From Planctomycetota bacterium (GTDB lineage Bacteria > Planctomycetota > UBA1135 > UBA2386): a DNA stretch of 64,000 nt. Each line of letters opens with the position of its first letter. The first letter of the stretch is position 1. The stretch covers positions 1-64,000 of the forward strand of contig JAHBXX010000023.1 in NCBI GenBank assembly GCA_019636245.1, read 5' to 3'. A program made the position numbers and the translations under genes. The notes below the pieces were generated by a model. It saw only the letters and a program-made list of their open reading frames with translations. It made no database searches and was not told where the DNA came from. Positions 52,248 to 64,000 of the stretch are shown in pieces.

Positions 52248-53213
52248 ATGCTCTCGAAGCTGCGCGCCTTCTGGATCTGCCTCGTCGTCGCGGTCGGAGC
52301 CGCCTCGCTGCCGGCGCAGGACGGCCACGGCGCCACCGCGCAGCCCGGCGGGCATGCCGGAGCGCAGGGGCACGGCGGGATGCACACGCTGGAGATGTCG
52401 GCGAGCGACATCTTCAAGCACCAGTTCTCGCACAGCGTGCCCTACCAGATCTGGCCGCTCGACGAGAGCGGCAAGCCGATCGAGTCGCCCTACGCGGTCT
52501 ACAACGTGCAGCCGTGGCAGTGGATCTGCCTCGGCCTGATGCTGGCGGTGTTCCTGCCGGTCGTCGGCAGCTTCGGGCGCTCGCCGGGGCGCTTCGTCCG
52601 GATCATGCGCGGCTTCTGCCTGTGGATCCGCGACGAGATGGTCTACGCGGTGATGGGCAAGGAGGAGGGGCGCGCGTTCGTGCCGCTGTTCCTGTTCACC
52701 TTCTTCTTCATCGCCTTCCAGAACGTGATCGGGCTGATCCCGAGCGCCGGCCACCACTTCCCCGCGGCGATCTACACGGCGACCGGCACGCCCTACGTCA
52801 CCGGCGCCCTGGCGGCCATCACGCTGGCGCTGATGCTGGGCTTCGGCATCAAGAAGAACGGCTTGGTCGGCTTCTTCAAGGGGCTGGTGCCGCACGGCCT
52901 GCCGCTGCCGCTGGTGCCGATCATGTTCGTGATCGAGCTGATCAGCCTGGTGGTGAAGCCGTTCGCGCTGACGATTCGTCTGTTCGCCAACATGCTGGCC
53001 GGCCACCTCGTCATCGCGGCCGCGATCGCGCTGGTGTTCCTGTTCGCGAAGATGCAGGGCGGCGCCATCACCTCCTACCTGACGCTGGTGCCGTGCGTCG
53101 GCATGGCGGTGTTCATCTACATCATCGAGGCCTTCATCACCCTGCTGCAGGCCTACATCTTCACCTTCCTGAGCATCAACTTCGTCTACCAGGCGATGCA
53201 CCAGGACCACTGA
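52248..53213 (+). CDS. atpB: F-type ATP synthase subunit a
   Basis: 321 residues. It begins with a signal-peptide-like segment ending LPAQ and a Gly/His-rich stretch (7 His within 25 residues), longer than usual for subunit a. The core has FLFTFFFIAFQNVIGLIP, ELISLVVKPFALTIRLFANMLAGH with the essential Arg in ALTIRLF, and the last helix IYIIEAFITLLQAYIFTFLSINF. It forms the proton channel with the c-ring. Confidence 0.95.
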   Translation: MLSKLRAFWICLVVAVGAASLPAQDGHGATAQPGGHAGAQGHGGMHTLEMSASDIFKHQFSHSVPYQIWPLDESGKPIESPYAVYNVQPWQWICLGLMLAVFLPVVGSFGRSPGRFVRIMRGFCLWIRDEMVYAVMGKEEGRAFVPLFLFTFFFIAFQNVIGLIPSAGHHFPAAIYTATGTPYVTGALAAITLALMLGFGIKKNGLVGFFKGLVPHGLPLPLVPIMFVIELISLVVKPFALTIRLFANMLAGHLVIAAAIALVFLFAKMQGGAITSYLTLVPCVGMAVFIYIIEAFITLLQAYIFTFLSINFVYQAMHQDH

Positions 53214-53347
53214 GCGCCGGTTGCCACGGAGCACCGGGCCACAACGGCGACGGACGCCCTGGTCGCGCCCCCGAATCACCCCGCGGCCGTGCCACGGCCG
53301 CACCCCAACCAACCCGAACCTTTCCCCAGACCGTCACGGAGAACTTC

Positions 53348-53614
53348 ATGCTCGCTCTCATTCAGGACGCCGCCAAGGACCTTGCCACTGCTTCGAACTA
53401 CGGCCTCGGCATCGGTGCCGGCCTCGCCGCCGGCCTCGCGGCGATCGGCGCCGGCCTCGGCATCGGGCGCATCGGCGGCTCGGCCGGCGAGGGCATCGCC
53501 CGCCAGCCGGAGGCGGCCGACGCGATCAAGGGCAACGCGCTCGTGCTCGCGGCCTTCGTCGAAGGTGTCGCGCTGTTCGCGGCCGTCATCGGCCTGATGC
53601 TCGCCACCAAGTGA
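53348..53614 (+). CDS. atpE: F-type ATP synthase subunit c
   Basis: 88 residues in two helices. Helix 1 is Gly-rich (GAGLAAGLAAIGAGLGIG), the loop is IARQPEA, and helix 2 has the ion-binding Glu in AAFVEGVALFA. The residue after Glu is Gly rather than Ser/Thr, which favours protons over sodium. It begins with a short pre-helix. The strong hairpin at 53622 follows. Confidence 0.96.
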   Translation: MLALIQDAAKDLATASNYGLGIGAGLAAGLAAIGAGLGIGRIGGSAGEGIARQPEAADAIKGNALVLAAFVEGVALFAAVIGLMLATK

Positions 53615-53621
53615 TGTCCCC

Positions 53622-53645
53622 GCGGGGAGCGGTGCCGCTCCCCGC
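53622..53645 (+). promoter_or_regulatory. Intercistronic hairpin between atpE and atpF
   Basis: GCGGGGAGCGG (53622-53632) pairs with CCGCTCCCCGC (53635-53645). The 11-bp stem has only TG between the arms and so would fold with a 4-nt loop. It lies 7 nt after the atpE stop. It could protect the atpE message or lower read-through so that c is made in excess of b. Confidence 0.55.
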
Positions 53646-53669
53646 CAGCCGAACCCGGAGGCTCGCGTG

Positions 53670-54239
53670 ATGCTCGCCAGCAACCTAGCCATCGTCCTCG
53701 GGCCGTTCGCCAGCGGCGACGAGCCCCGCGCCCTCAACGCGCTGCTGGACTTCGCGCCCGGCGCGATGATCTGGACCTTCGTCGCCTTCATCGTCGCCCT
53801 GCCGGTGATGTGGAAGTTCGTCTACGGCCCGATCACCAAGGCGCTCGAGGACCGCGACAAGAAGGTCGAGGACGCGATCGTCGCGGCCGACGTCGCGCGC
53901 AAGGAGGCGGAGGCGGCGATGGCGCGGGCCAAGGCCGAGCTGGAGAAGGCCCAGGCCGAGGGTCGCCGCATGGTCGAGGAGGCGATGGCTCGCGCCGAGC
54001 GCCAGGCCGCCGACGCCGTGCGCCTCGCCGACGAGCGGGCCAAGTCGGAGCTGCAGAAGGCCCGCGACACGATCGCCGCCGAGAAGCGCCAGGCCCTGCA
54101 GGAGATCCGCGCCGCGGCCGTCGAGCTGACGATCCAGGCCAGCAGCCGGCTGCTGCAGCAGGAGATCGACGCCGGCAGGAACCGACCCCTGGTGCAGCAG
54201 TTCGTGCAGGCGGCCACCGCCGGCAGGGGCGCCGGATGA
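53670..54239 (+). CDS. atpF: F-type ATP synthase subunit b
   Basis: 189 residues from ATG 53670 (GTG 53667 is possible; GGAG lies just upstream). One membrane helix (MIWTFVAFIVALPVMWKFV) is followed by a long charged helix (residues 60-170) ending LQQEIDAG. It is the stator dimer arm. The stop overlaps atpH (ATGA). Confidence 0.93.
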   Translation: MLASNLAIVLGPFASGDEPRALNALLDFAPGAMIWTFVAFIVALPVMWKFVYGPITKALEDRDKKVEDAIVAADVARKEAEAAMARAKAELEKAQAEGRRMVEEAMARAERQAADAVRLADERAKSELQKARDTIAAEKRQALQEIRAAAVELTIQASSRLLQQEIDAGRNRPLVQQFVQAATAGRGAG

Positions 54240-54769
54240 CGCTGCTCGCCAAGCGCTATGCCACCGCCCTGCACCTGCTGACCGAGGCGCAGGGGGCGAC
54301 GGCGGCGGTCGAGGGCGACCTGCGCGCCCTGCACGAGGTGCTGCGCGACCCGGGCGCGCGCCTGCTGTTGACCAGCCCCGACGTCGGCGCGGCCGAACGC
54401 GGCCGCATCCTCGCCCGACTCGCCGCCGGACGCCATGCGCTCGTCGAGCGCCTGCTGGGGGTGCTGCAGCACCGCCGGCGGCTCGAGGTGATGTTCGACC
54501 TGTTCCCGGCGTTCCGCGCGCTGTGCCTCGCCGAGCGCGGCGAGGTCGAGGGCGTGGCCGAGACCCCGCACCCGCTCGACGACGCCCAGGTCGCGGCGCT
54601 GCAGGACCTCGCCGGCCGCCTGTCCGGCCAGAAGGTCGCGCTGACCGTGGCGCTGCGCCCCGAGCTGCTCGGCGGCGTGCGGCTGCGGCTCGGCAACGTG
54701 CTCTACGACGGTTCGATGCAGTCGGCGCTGGCGCAGCTCGAGCAGAAGCTGCTGCAGGCCGCGATCTGA
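54236..54769 (+). CDS. atpH: F-type ATP synthase subunit delta
   Basis: 177 residues. It shows the N-terminal helical domain (KRYATALHLLTEAQG), a central LLGVLQHRRRLEVMFDLFPAFRAL, and the C-terminal PELLGGVRLRLGNVLYDGSMQSALAQLEQKL. It joins F1 to subunit b. Start at the ATG overlapping the atpF stop. Confidence 0.92.
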   Translation: MTLLAKRYATALHLLTEAQGATAAVEGDLRALHEVLRDPGARLLLTSPDVGAAERGRILARLAAGRHALVERLLGVLQHRRRLEVMFDLFPAFRALCLAERGEVEGVAETPHPLDDAQVAALQDLAGRLSGQKVALTVALRPELLGGVRLRLGNVLYDGSMQSALAQLEQKLLQAAI

Positions 54770-54814
54770 CCACCCCTTCCCGCATTCGAGTTCGCAGCCA
54801 ACGACGGATCCCCG

Positions 54815-58847
<4,033 letters not shown>

Positions 58848-58862
58848 CGCGCCCCTGAACCC

Positions 58863-59297
58863 ATGGCCGCCGAACTCCATCTCCGCATCGTCACTCCCGA
58901 CCGCGTGATCGTCGACCGCAAGGTCGCGGCGGTCTCGTTCCAGGGCGTCGACGGCAGCTACGGCATCCTGCCGCACCACGCGCCGCTGATGACGGCGATC
59001 TCGGCGGCCGGTTCGGCCCGCATCACCGAACTCGACGGCTCCAAGGTCGAACTGTTCGTCAGCGACGGCTTCGCGCAGATGCACCACAACGTGCTGACGC
59101 TGGTCTGCGAGGCCGGCGAGATGGCGCACGAGATCGACCTGGCCCGCGTCAAGGCGGCCGAGGCGAAGGCGCGCGAGAAGCTGGCCCACCTCGACAAGCT
59201 CAGCGAGGAGTTCCTCAAGGCCGAGGCGTCGCTGCGCAAGGCGCTGGCCCGCGAGATGCTCGTCCGCCGCGGTTCGGGCACCGGCGACATCGCCTGA
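58863..59297 (+). CDS. atpC: F-type ATP synthase subunit epsilon
   Basis: 144 residues. N-terminal beta-sandwich with VTPDRVIVDRKVAAVSFQGVDGSYGILPHHAPLMTAI, then VSDGFAQMHHNVLTLVCEAGE, and a C-terminal helix pair. It is a rotor and inhibitor subunit. Last gene of the operon. Confidence 0.95.
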   Translation: MAAELHLRIVTPDRVIVDRKVAAVSFQGVDGSYGILPHHAPLMTAISAAGSARITELDGSKVELFVSDGFAQMHHNVLTLVCEAGEMAHEIDLARVKAAEAKAREKLAHLDKLSEEFLKAEASLRKALAREMLVRRGSGTGDIA

Positions 59298-59309
59298 CGG
59301 GAGGTCGCC

Positions 59310-59359
59310 CGGAGCGGGCACGACCGCGCCGGGGCGGGCGGGCTGTGTCGCCCGCTCCG
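59310..59359 (+). terminator. Possible operon terminator after atpC
   Basis: CGGAGCGGGC (59310-59319) pairs with GCCCGCTCCG (59350-59359), a 10-bp perfect stem around a 30-nt GC-rich loop that can itself fold. The loop is long and no T-run follows. TAGACT (59369-59374) next to it may be the -10 of the following gene. Confidence 0.35.
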
Positions 59360-59396
59360 CGGGCCGGCTAGACTCCGCAGCCTCCCCGGAACCGCC

Positions 59397-60542
59397 ATGA
59401 AGATGATCGTCTGCGGCCTGCTGTCGGCCCTCTGCGTCGTTGCCCAGGATCCTCCCCAGAAGCCGCCGGAGATCCCGGCCTGCGAACCGCTGCAGCGCAC
59501 CGCCTCCGGGCTGCAGTGGTGCGAGCTGGCCAAGGGCCGTGACGAGGCGCCGCCCGGGCCCGAGGACGTGGTCGAGGTGCACTACACCGGCTGGCTGACC
59601 GACGGCACGAAGTTCGACAGCTCGCGCGACCGCGGCCAGCCGGCGAAGTTCCCGCTCAACGGCGTCATCGCGGGCTGGACCGAGGGCCTGCAGCTGATGG
59701 CCCCCGGCGCCCGCCGCAAGTTCGTGATCCCGCCCGAGCTCGGCTACGGCGCCGACGGGGCGCCGCCCACGATCCCGCCGGCGGCGACGCTGGTGTTCGA
59801 CGTCGAACTGCTGCGGGTGACGCGCATGCCGAAGCTGCGGCCGGCGAACCCGGCGGCGCAGCACAAAAGCGAGGACGGCGTCGCAGTCGAGATCGTCGCG
59901 CCCGGCACGGGCGCCCAGTGCGGTCCCAAGGACGGGGTCAACCTGCGCTTCGCCGTCTGGCGCGCCGACGGCTCGCTGTTCGACTGTTCGGAACGGCACG
60001 ACGACGCCCGCCTCAGCGGCACGCCAGCCACCCTGCAGTTCGCGTTCCTGCGCGAGCCGGTGCAGAAGTGCAAGGTCGGCGGCATCCTGCGCCTCGAGGT
60101 GCCGCGCGCGCAGTTCCCCAACGCCGAGGCGGACACGATCTGGGAGATCGAACTCACCAGCGTCACGGCGGTGCCGCCGTTCCGCGCCTGCGATCCGGCG
60201 AAGACCGTGACCACCCAGAGCGGGCTGCAGTACGAGGTGATCGAGCTCGGCCAGGGCGATCCGCCGCGGGCCAGCGACACGGTGGTCGCCTTCTACACCG
60301 GCTGGCTCACCGACGGCACCATGTTCGACAGCGCGCACGTGCGCGGCACGCCGAGCGAGTTCCCGCTGAACAGGGTCGTGCGCGGCTGGACCGAGGGCCT
60401 GCAGCTGATGAAGCCGGGGGCGAAGTTCCTGTTCACGGTCCCGCCCGACCTCGCCTACGGCGCGCGCGGCAAGCCGCCGACGATCCCGGCGAACGCGACG
60501 CTCGTGTTCCTGATCGAACTGGTCGCCGTCAAGCGGAAGTGA
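59397..60542 (+). CDS. Exported FKBP-type peptidyl-prolyl isomerase with three FKBP-like domains
   Basis: 381 residues with a signal peptide ending VVAQ. Domain 1 (about 35-145) has VVEVHYTGWLTDGTKFDSS, FPLNGVIAGWTEGLQLM and LGYGADGAPPTIPPAATLVFDVELL, a complete active FKBP. Domain 2 (155-262) keeps the fold outline but lacks YTGW and YG. Domain 3 (270-381) is complete again (FYTGWLTDGTMFDS, LAYGARGKPPTIPANATLVF). It probably helps fold exported proteins. Its end overlaps convergent rlmN by 14 nt. Confidence 0.9.
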   Translation: MKMIVCGLLSALCVVAQDPPQKPPEIPACEPLQRTASGLQWCELAKGRDEAPPGPEDVVEVHYTGWLTDGTKFDSSRDRGQPAKFPLNGVIAGWTEGLQLMAPGARRKFVIPPELGYGADGAPPTIPPAATLVFDVELLRVTRMPKLRPANPAAQHKSEDGVAVEIVAPGTGAQCGPKDGVNLRFAVWRADGSLFDCSERHDDARLSGTPATLQFAFLREPVQKCKVGGILRLEVPRAQFPNAEADTIWEIELTSVTAVPPFRACDPAKTVTTQSGLQYEVIELGQGDPPRASDTVVAFYTGWLTDGTMFDSAHVRGTPSEFPLNRVVRGWTEGLQLMKPGAKFLFTVPPDLAYGARGKPPTIPANATLVFLIELVAVKRK

Positions 60543-61590
60543 GGTGCGTCGCCGGCGCACTGGCGCCGAGCTGGCCGCAGGCGGCCATCACGCTGCGGCC
60601 CTTGGTGACGCGGCGGCGCACCGCCAGGCCGCGCTCGCGCAGCGCGGCGACGAAGCGCGCCACTTCGTGCTCGTCGGGCGCGCGGGCGATCGGCGCGGTG
60701 CCCGGGTTGTAGGGGATCACGTGCACCCAGGCGCGGCCGAGCGGGGCGCAGAAGGCCGCCAGTTCGGCGACGTCCCGGGGCGAGTCGTTGATGCCCGGCA
60801 GCAGGCACCAGTGCACGCCCAGCGCGAAGTTGCGGCGTTGGCGGTAACGCTGCAGCGCCGCCTGGATCTCGTGCAGGGGATAGCGGGCGGCGTGCGGCAT
60901 CAGCGCCGCCCGGCCGGCGTCGTTGGCGCTGTGCAGGCTGAGCGACAGGCCGAGCCGCTTCCAGCCGAGTTCGCGCAGCGCATCCAGGGCCGGCACGTGG
61001 CCGACGGTGCAGATGCCGAGGCGTTCCTGCGCGTAGGCGAGCCCATGGCGGTCGGTCAGCACCTCGAGCGCCTGCTGCAACGCCGGCCAGTTGTCGAGCG
61101 GTTCGCCCATGCCCTGGAACACGATGGCATCGGGTCGCCGTTCGCGCGCCTGCAGCACCACCTGGCCGGTGATCTCGCCGGCGGTCAGGTTGCGCTGCAG
61201 CCCCAGGCGACCCGTTTCGCAGAACGTGCAGGCGCGGGCGCAGCCGACCTGCGTCGACACGCACAGCGCCGTGCGGTTGCGGCCCATCGGCAGGTGCACG
61301 CTCTCCACGGCACGGCCGTCGGCGAGGCGCAGGCGCCGCTTGTGCACGGTGCCGTGGGCCGTCGACTCCCCGACCTCGTGCACGACGGTGGGCAACTGCA
61401 GGCTCGCCAGAGCCCGCCAGCCGGCGGCGGCGCGCGCCGACAGGCCGAGCCTCTCCGGGGCGAAGCGTCCCTCGCGCAGGGCCGCCGCGTGCACGGCCGT
61501 GGCCACGCCGGCCCCCGGCTGCGATCCGAAGTGACGGCTGGCCGCTTCGTGCAGACGGGTGGCGGGAGTGGCGAGCAGGTCGAGCGGCAT
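60529..61590 (-). CDS. rlmN: 23S rRNA/tRNA adenine C2-methyltransferase RlmN (radical SAM)
   Basis: 353 residues from ATG 61590. The radical-SAM cluster is CARACTFC within VSTQVGCARACTFCETGRLGLQRNLT. QGMGEPLDNWPAL, GLSLSLHSAND and the C-terminal TKGRSVMAACGQL with the methyl-carrying Cys are in place. It methylates A2503 of 23S rRNA and A37 of tRNAs. The 118-nt divergent gap to the ABC gene holds no clear box. Confidence 0.93.
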   Translation of the reverse strand: MPLDLLATPATRLHEAASRHFGSQPGAGVATAVHAAALREGRFAPERLGLSARAAAGWRALASLQLPTVVHEVGESTAHGTVHKRRLRLADGRAVESVHLPMGRNRTALCVSTQVGCARACTFCETGRLGLQRNLTAGEITGQVVLQARERRPDAIVFQGMGEPLDNWPALQQALEVLTDRHGLAYAQERLGICTVGHVPALDALRELGWKRLGLSLSLHSANDAGRAALMPHAARYPLHEIQAALQRYRQRRNFALGVHWCLLPGINDSPRDVAELAAFCAPLGRAWVHVIPYNPGTAPIARAPDEHEVARFVAALRERGLAVRRRVTKGRSVMAACGQLGASAPATHLTSA

Positions 61591-61708
61591 CGGCGCGCAG
61601 CCTACCGCCGCCGCGGCGGACGCGGTCTCTACTTGGCTGTGCAAAGTATTCGCTGGTGCGAAGAGAATGCGCTTCCGGCGTCGGCCGAGGTCGGCCATCA
61701 TCGGGACG

Positions 61709-62479
61709 ATGTCCGCTGCCCCCCTGCCCGCCAGTCCGCCGCCCGTGCTGGAGGCGCGCTCCGTGTTCCGCTTCCGGCGGGCCGACGGCCGCGAAGTGCC
61801 GATCGTGCGCGACGTGTCGTTCACCCTGCAGGCCGGCGAGTTCGCGACCATCATGGGGCCGTCGGGGTCGGGCAAGTCGACGCTGCTGCACCTGCTGGCC
61901 GGGCTCGACCGTCCCTCGGCCGGACAGGTGCTGGTCACCGGCGAGGACCTCGGCTCCGGCGGCGAGGAGCAGCGCGCCGCCGTGCGGCGCCAGCGGATCG
62001 GCTTCGTGTTCCAGTTCTTCCACCTGCTGCCTGACCTCACCGTCGAGGAGAACGTGACGCTGCCGCTGCGCATCCTCGGCCAGGACCCCAGGCGCCACCG
62101 GGATCGCACCGCGAGCCTGCTCGAACTGCTCGGCGTGGCGGCGCTCCGGGCGCGGCTGCCGGCGGCGTTGTCGGGCGGCGAGATGCAGCGGGTGTCGATC
62201 GCCCGGGCGCTGGTCGCCCAGCCGCCGCTGGTGCTGGCCGACGAACCGACCGGCAATCTGTCGAGCAAGGCCGGCGAGGAGGTGGTGGGGCTGCTGCGCG
62301 ACGTGCGCGATCGCCTCGGCACCACGATCCTGCTGGTCACGCACAACCCGCGCGACGCCGCCGCCGGCGATCGCGTCCTGTTCCTGCACGATGGGGCGCT
62401 GCGCCCCGAGGCCGAGCTGCGAGGGGGGCCCTTCCGTGTCGCTGACGTCTTTGCTCGTCTCCAGGAACTGGGCATCTAG
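61709..62479 (+). CDS. ABC transporter ATP-binding protein, LolD/MacB type
   Basis: 256 residues. Walker A GPSGSGKSTLLHLLAG, FVFQFFHLLPDLTVEENV (Q-loop), signature ALSGGEMQRVSIARAL, Walker B LVLADEPTGNLSSK, and HNPRDAA (switch His). The FQFFHLLPDLTVxENV block is typical of the LolD/MacB/FtsE branch. It pairs with the overlapping permease gene downstream. Substrate unknown (lipoprotein release or export are options). Confidence 0.88.
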   Translation: MSAAPLPASPPPVLEARSVFRFRRADGREVPIVRDVSFTLQAGEFATIMGPSGSGKSTLLHLLAGLDRPSAGQVLVTGEDLGSGGEEQRAAVRRQRIGFVFQFFHLLPDLTVEENVTLPLRILGQDPRRHRDRTASLLELLGVAALRARLPAALSGGEMQRVSIARALVAQPPLVLADEPTGNLSSKAGEEVVGLLRDVRDRLGTTILLVTHNPRDAAAGDRVLFLHDGALRPEAELRGGPFRVADVFARLQELGI

Positions 62480-64000
62480 CCGCCTGCGGCTCGTGCTGAC
62501 GCTGGCCGGCATCGCGCTCGGCGTCGCGATCGTCGTGGCCATCCACGTGATGGACCACAACACGATCCAGAGCCGGCTGCGGGCGCTCGATCCCGAGCGG
62601 GGACGCGTCGACCTCGAGCTGGTGCCGGCCGACCGTTCCGCCGCCACGGCGGGCGTCCTGGCCGACCTGGAACGCCGCCCGGGCGTGCAGGCCGCCGCCG
62701 CATGGCGCGAGGCGCGGGCCCAGGGCCGCAAGGGGTCGCACGCCGTCGACCTCGCCGTCTATGGCCTGGGACCGCTGCCGGGCGGCGCCATGGCCCACTA
62801 CGCCCTGCGCCGCGGCCGGGACCTCGCCGCCGCAGAGGGCGGTCTCGACGGCGCCGGGGTGCTGCTCGGCGCCGAGGCCGCCGCCGCGCTCGGCGTCGAC
62901 GTCGGCGACCGGCTGTGGCTCGACCAGCCGCAGCGCACGCAGCGCGTCGAGTGCCGCGACGGGCGGCTGGTGCCGGTGGCGACGCCCGGCGACGGGGAAC
63001 CGTTCGCCGTGGAGGTCGAGGTGGTGGGCGTGCTGGAGCCGGAGCGGCTCGGCAAGCGCAACTTCGGCCAGGTCGCGATCTGCGGACTGGAGGTCGCCGC
63101 CCGCCTGCAGACGCGCGGCGACACCGTCTACCAACTGCTGCGGCGCGAGGGGGCCGACCTGGACAGGCTGCGGCAGGGACTGGCCGGCGCCTATGTCGTG
63201 CAGGACGCGCGCAGCGCGCGCATCGGCGAAGGCGCCGACGAGCGGGCGTTCCGCAACGGGCTGAAGGTGCTCGGCGGACTGGCGCTGCTGCTCGGCATGT
63301 TCGTCGTGTTCCAGACGCTGTCGCACTCGCTGGTGGCGCGCGTCCGGCAGCTGGGCCTGCTGCGGTGCCTTGGGGCGGGGACCGGCGCCATCACGCGCAT
63401 CTTCCTGTTCGATGCGCTGCTGCTCGGGCTGGTCGGGTCGGGACTCGGCATCGGGCTCGGGCTCGTGCTGGCGCGCTGGCTGCAGCGGCACCAGATCAGT
63501 TCGCTCGGCATCGGCAAGGCCTGGTCGACGTTCGAACTGCCGCTGTTCCCGGTGCTGTGGACGGCCGCGCTCGGCGTGCTGTTCACCCTGGCCGGGGCGA
63601 TGTTCCCGCTGGTCCGCGCCCGGCAGGTGCCGGCGCTCGACATCCTGCAGGCGCGGGGGCTGGCGCCGGGCAAGGACGACGGCGTCGACCTGCTGCGGTC
63701 GATCAACCTGTGGATGTTCGGCCTGCTCGTCCTGGCGCTGCCGCTCGCCTACCTGGCGATGACGCCGCTGGCGGCCGAGGAAGGCGCCGAGATGCGCGTC
63801 GTGCTGCTCGAACTGCTGGGCATGCTCGGCCTGTTCGGCGGCGTGCTGCTGCTGGCGCCCGCCAGTGTCGCGGTGCTCGGCCGCGTCTTGCTGCTGCCGT
63901 TCCGGCTGCTCACCCCGATGGCAGCCTGGTTGGTGGGCAAGGTGGTCGCCAGGTCGGCCGGCCGCGTGGCGGCCGCCGTCTGCGGACTCGCGGCGGTGCT
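62436..64000 (+). CDS. ABC transporter permease, FtsX/MacB type (cut by window end)
   Basis: At least 521 residues from GTG 62436, which has GAGGGGGG about 7 nt before it and overlaps the ATPase gene by 44 nt. A first helix (RLVLTLAGIALGVAIVVAIHVM) and a large periplasmic MacB_PCD-like region (VVGVLEPERLGKRNFGQVAI) come first. A three-helix FtsX core follows (ALLLGMFVVFQTLSHSLVARVRQLGLLRCLGAGTGAI, then LLLGLVGSGLGIGLG). More helices continue to the window end, as in the ten-helix permeases of LolCE-like or YbbP-like type. Confidence 0.85.
   Translation, partial: MSLTSLLVSRNWASSRLRLVLTLAGIALGVAIVVAIHVMDHNTIQSRLRALDPERGRVDLELVPADRSAATAGVLADLERRPGVQAAAAWREARAQGRKGSHAVDLAVYGLGPLPGGAMAHYALRRGRDLAAAEGGLDGAGVLLGAEAAAALGVDVGDRLWLDQPQRTQRVECRDGRLVPVATPGDGEPFAVEVEVVGVLEPERLGKRNFGQVAICGLEVAARLQTRGDTVYQLLRREGADLDRLRQGLAGAYVVQDARSARIGEGADERAFRNGLKVLGGLALLLGMFVVFQTLSHSLVARVRQLGLLRCLGAGTGAITRIFLFDALLLGLVGSGLGIGLGLVLARWLQRHQISSLGIGKAWSTFELPLFPVLWTAALGVLFTLAGAMFPLVRARQVPALDILQARGLAPGKDDGVDLLRSINLWMFGLLVLALPLAYLAMTPLAAEEGAEMRVVLLELLGMLGLFGGVLLLAPASVAVLGRVLLLPFRLLTPMAAWLVGKVVARSAGRVAAAVCGLAAV

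Overview
The window is very GC-rich (about 70% or more by eye) and gene-dense, with many GTG starts and stop/start overlaps of the GTGA or ATGA kind. It holds a Bat (von Willebrand A) operon, a prepilin-like protein, secreted proteins whose signal peptides end in Ala-Gln, and an ATP synthase operon with an extra membrane protein. These suggest a deep, high-GC Planctomycetota-like bacterium. That is an inference; no rRNA or marker phylogeny is present.

Layout. 1-4244: tail of an unknown gene, then batA-batB-batC-batD. 4265-5438: tRNA-Leu(UAA) and tRNA-Cys(GCA) flanking decayed remnants of a DNA methyltransferase, a Fic protein and a RelE-type domain. 5579-10299: NIL-domain protein, gamma-glutamyltransferase, rpe, accD, truD. 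10385-10930: 5' part of a secreted-protein gene with ten CACT repeats before its signal peptide; it breaks off where the CRISPR-Cas locus begins. 11075-22720: a MYXAN/Dev-type I CRISPR-Cas locus (cas6-cas3-cas8/cmx8-cas7-cas5-cas4/1 fusion-cas2, leader, 43 repeats and 42 spacers). 22840-31429: recC-recB-recD on the minus strand. 31476-38113: a divergent metal-handling cluster. One arm has an ECF sigma factor with a His/Cys-rich linker and a ZIP-permease fusion; the other has a porin-like protein and a ZnuACB-type ABC importer.

38115-47887: KDPG aldolase, Xer recombinase, EamA transporter, a complete serine operon (serA-serB-class V aminotransferase), a YraN-sugar transferase in-frame fusion, yajC and mnmA. 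47913-51226: HU, a HEAT-like lipoprotein, a pseudopilin and a secreted protein. 51390-59297: atp operon (atpZ-like, unknown membrane protein, atpBEFHAGDC). 59397-64000: triple-FKBP protein, rlmN and a LolD/FtsX-type ABC pair cut by the window end.

The parts most worth following are the metal cluster, with its possible metal-sensing sigma factor and ZIP-permease fusion, and the CRISPR-Cas island with its truncated, repeat-bearing border gene. No wholly new defence system was recognised. Family assignments rest on motifs and remembered family features; no database search was run.
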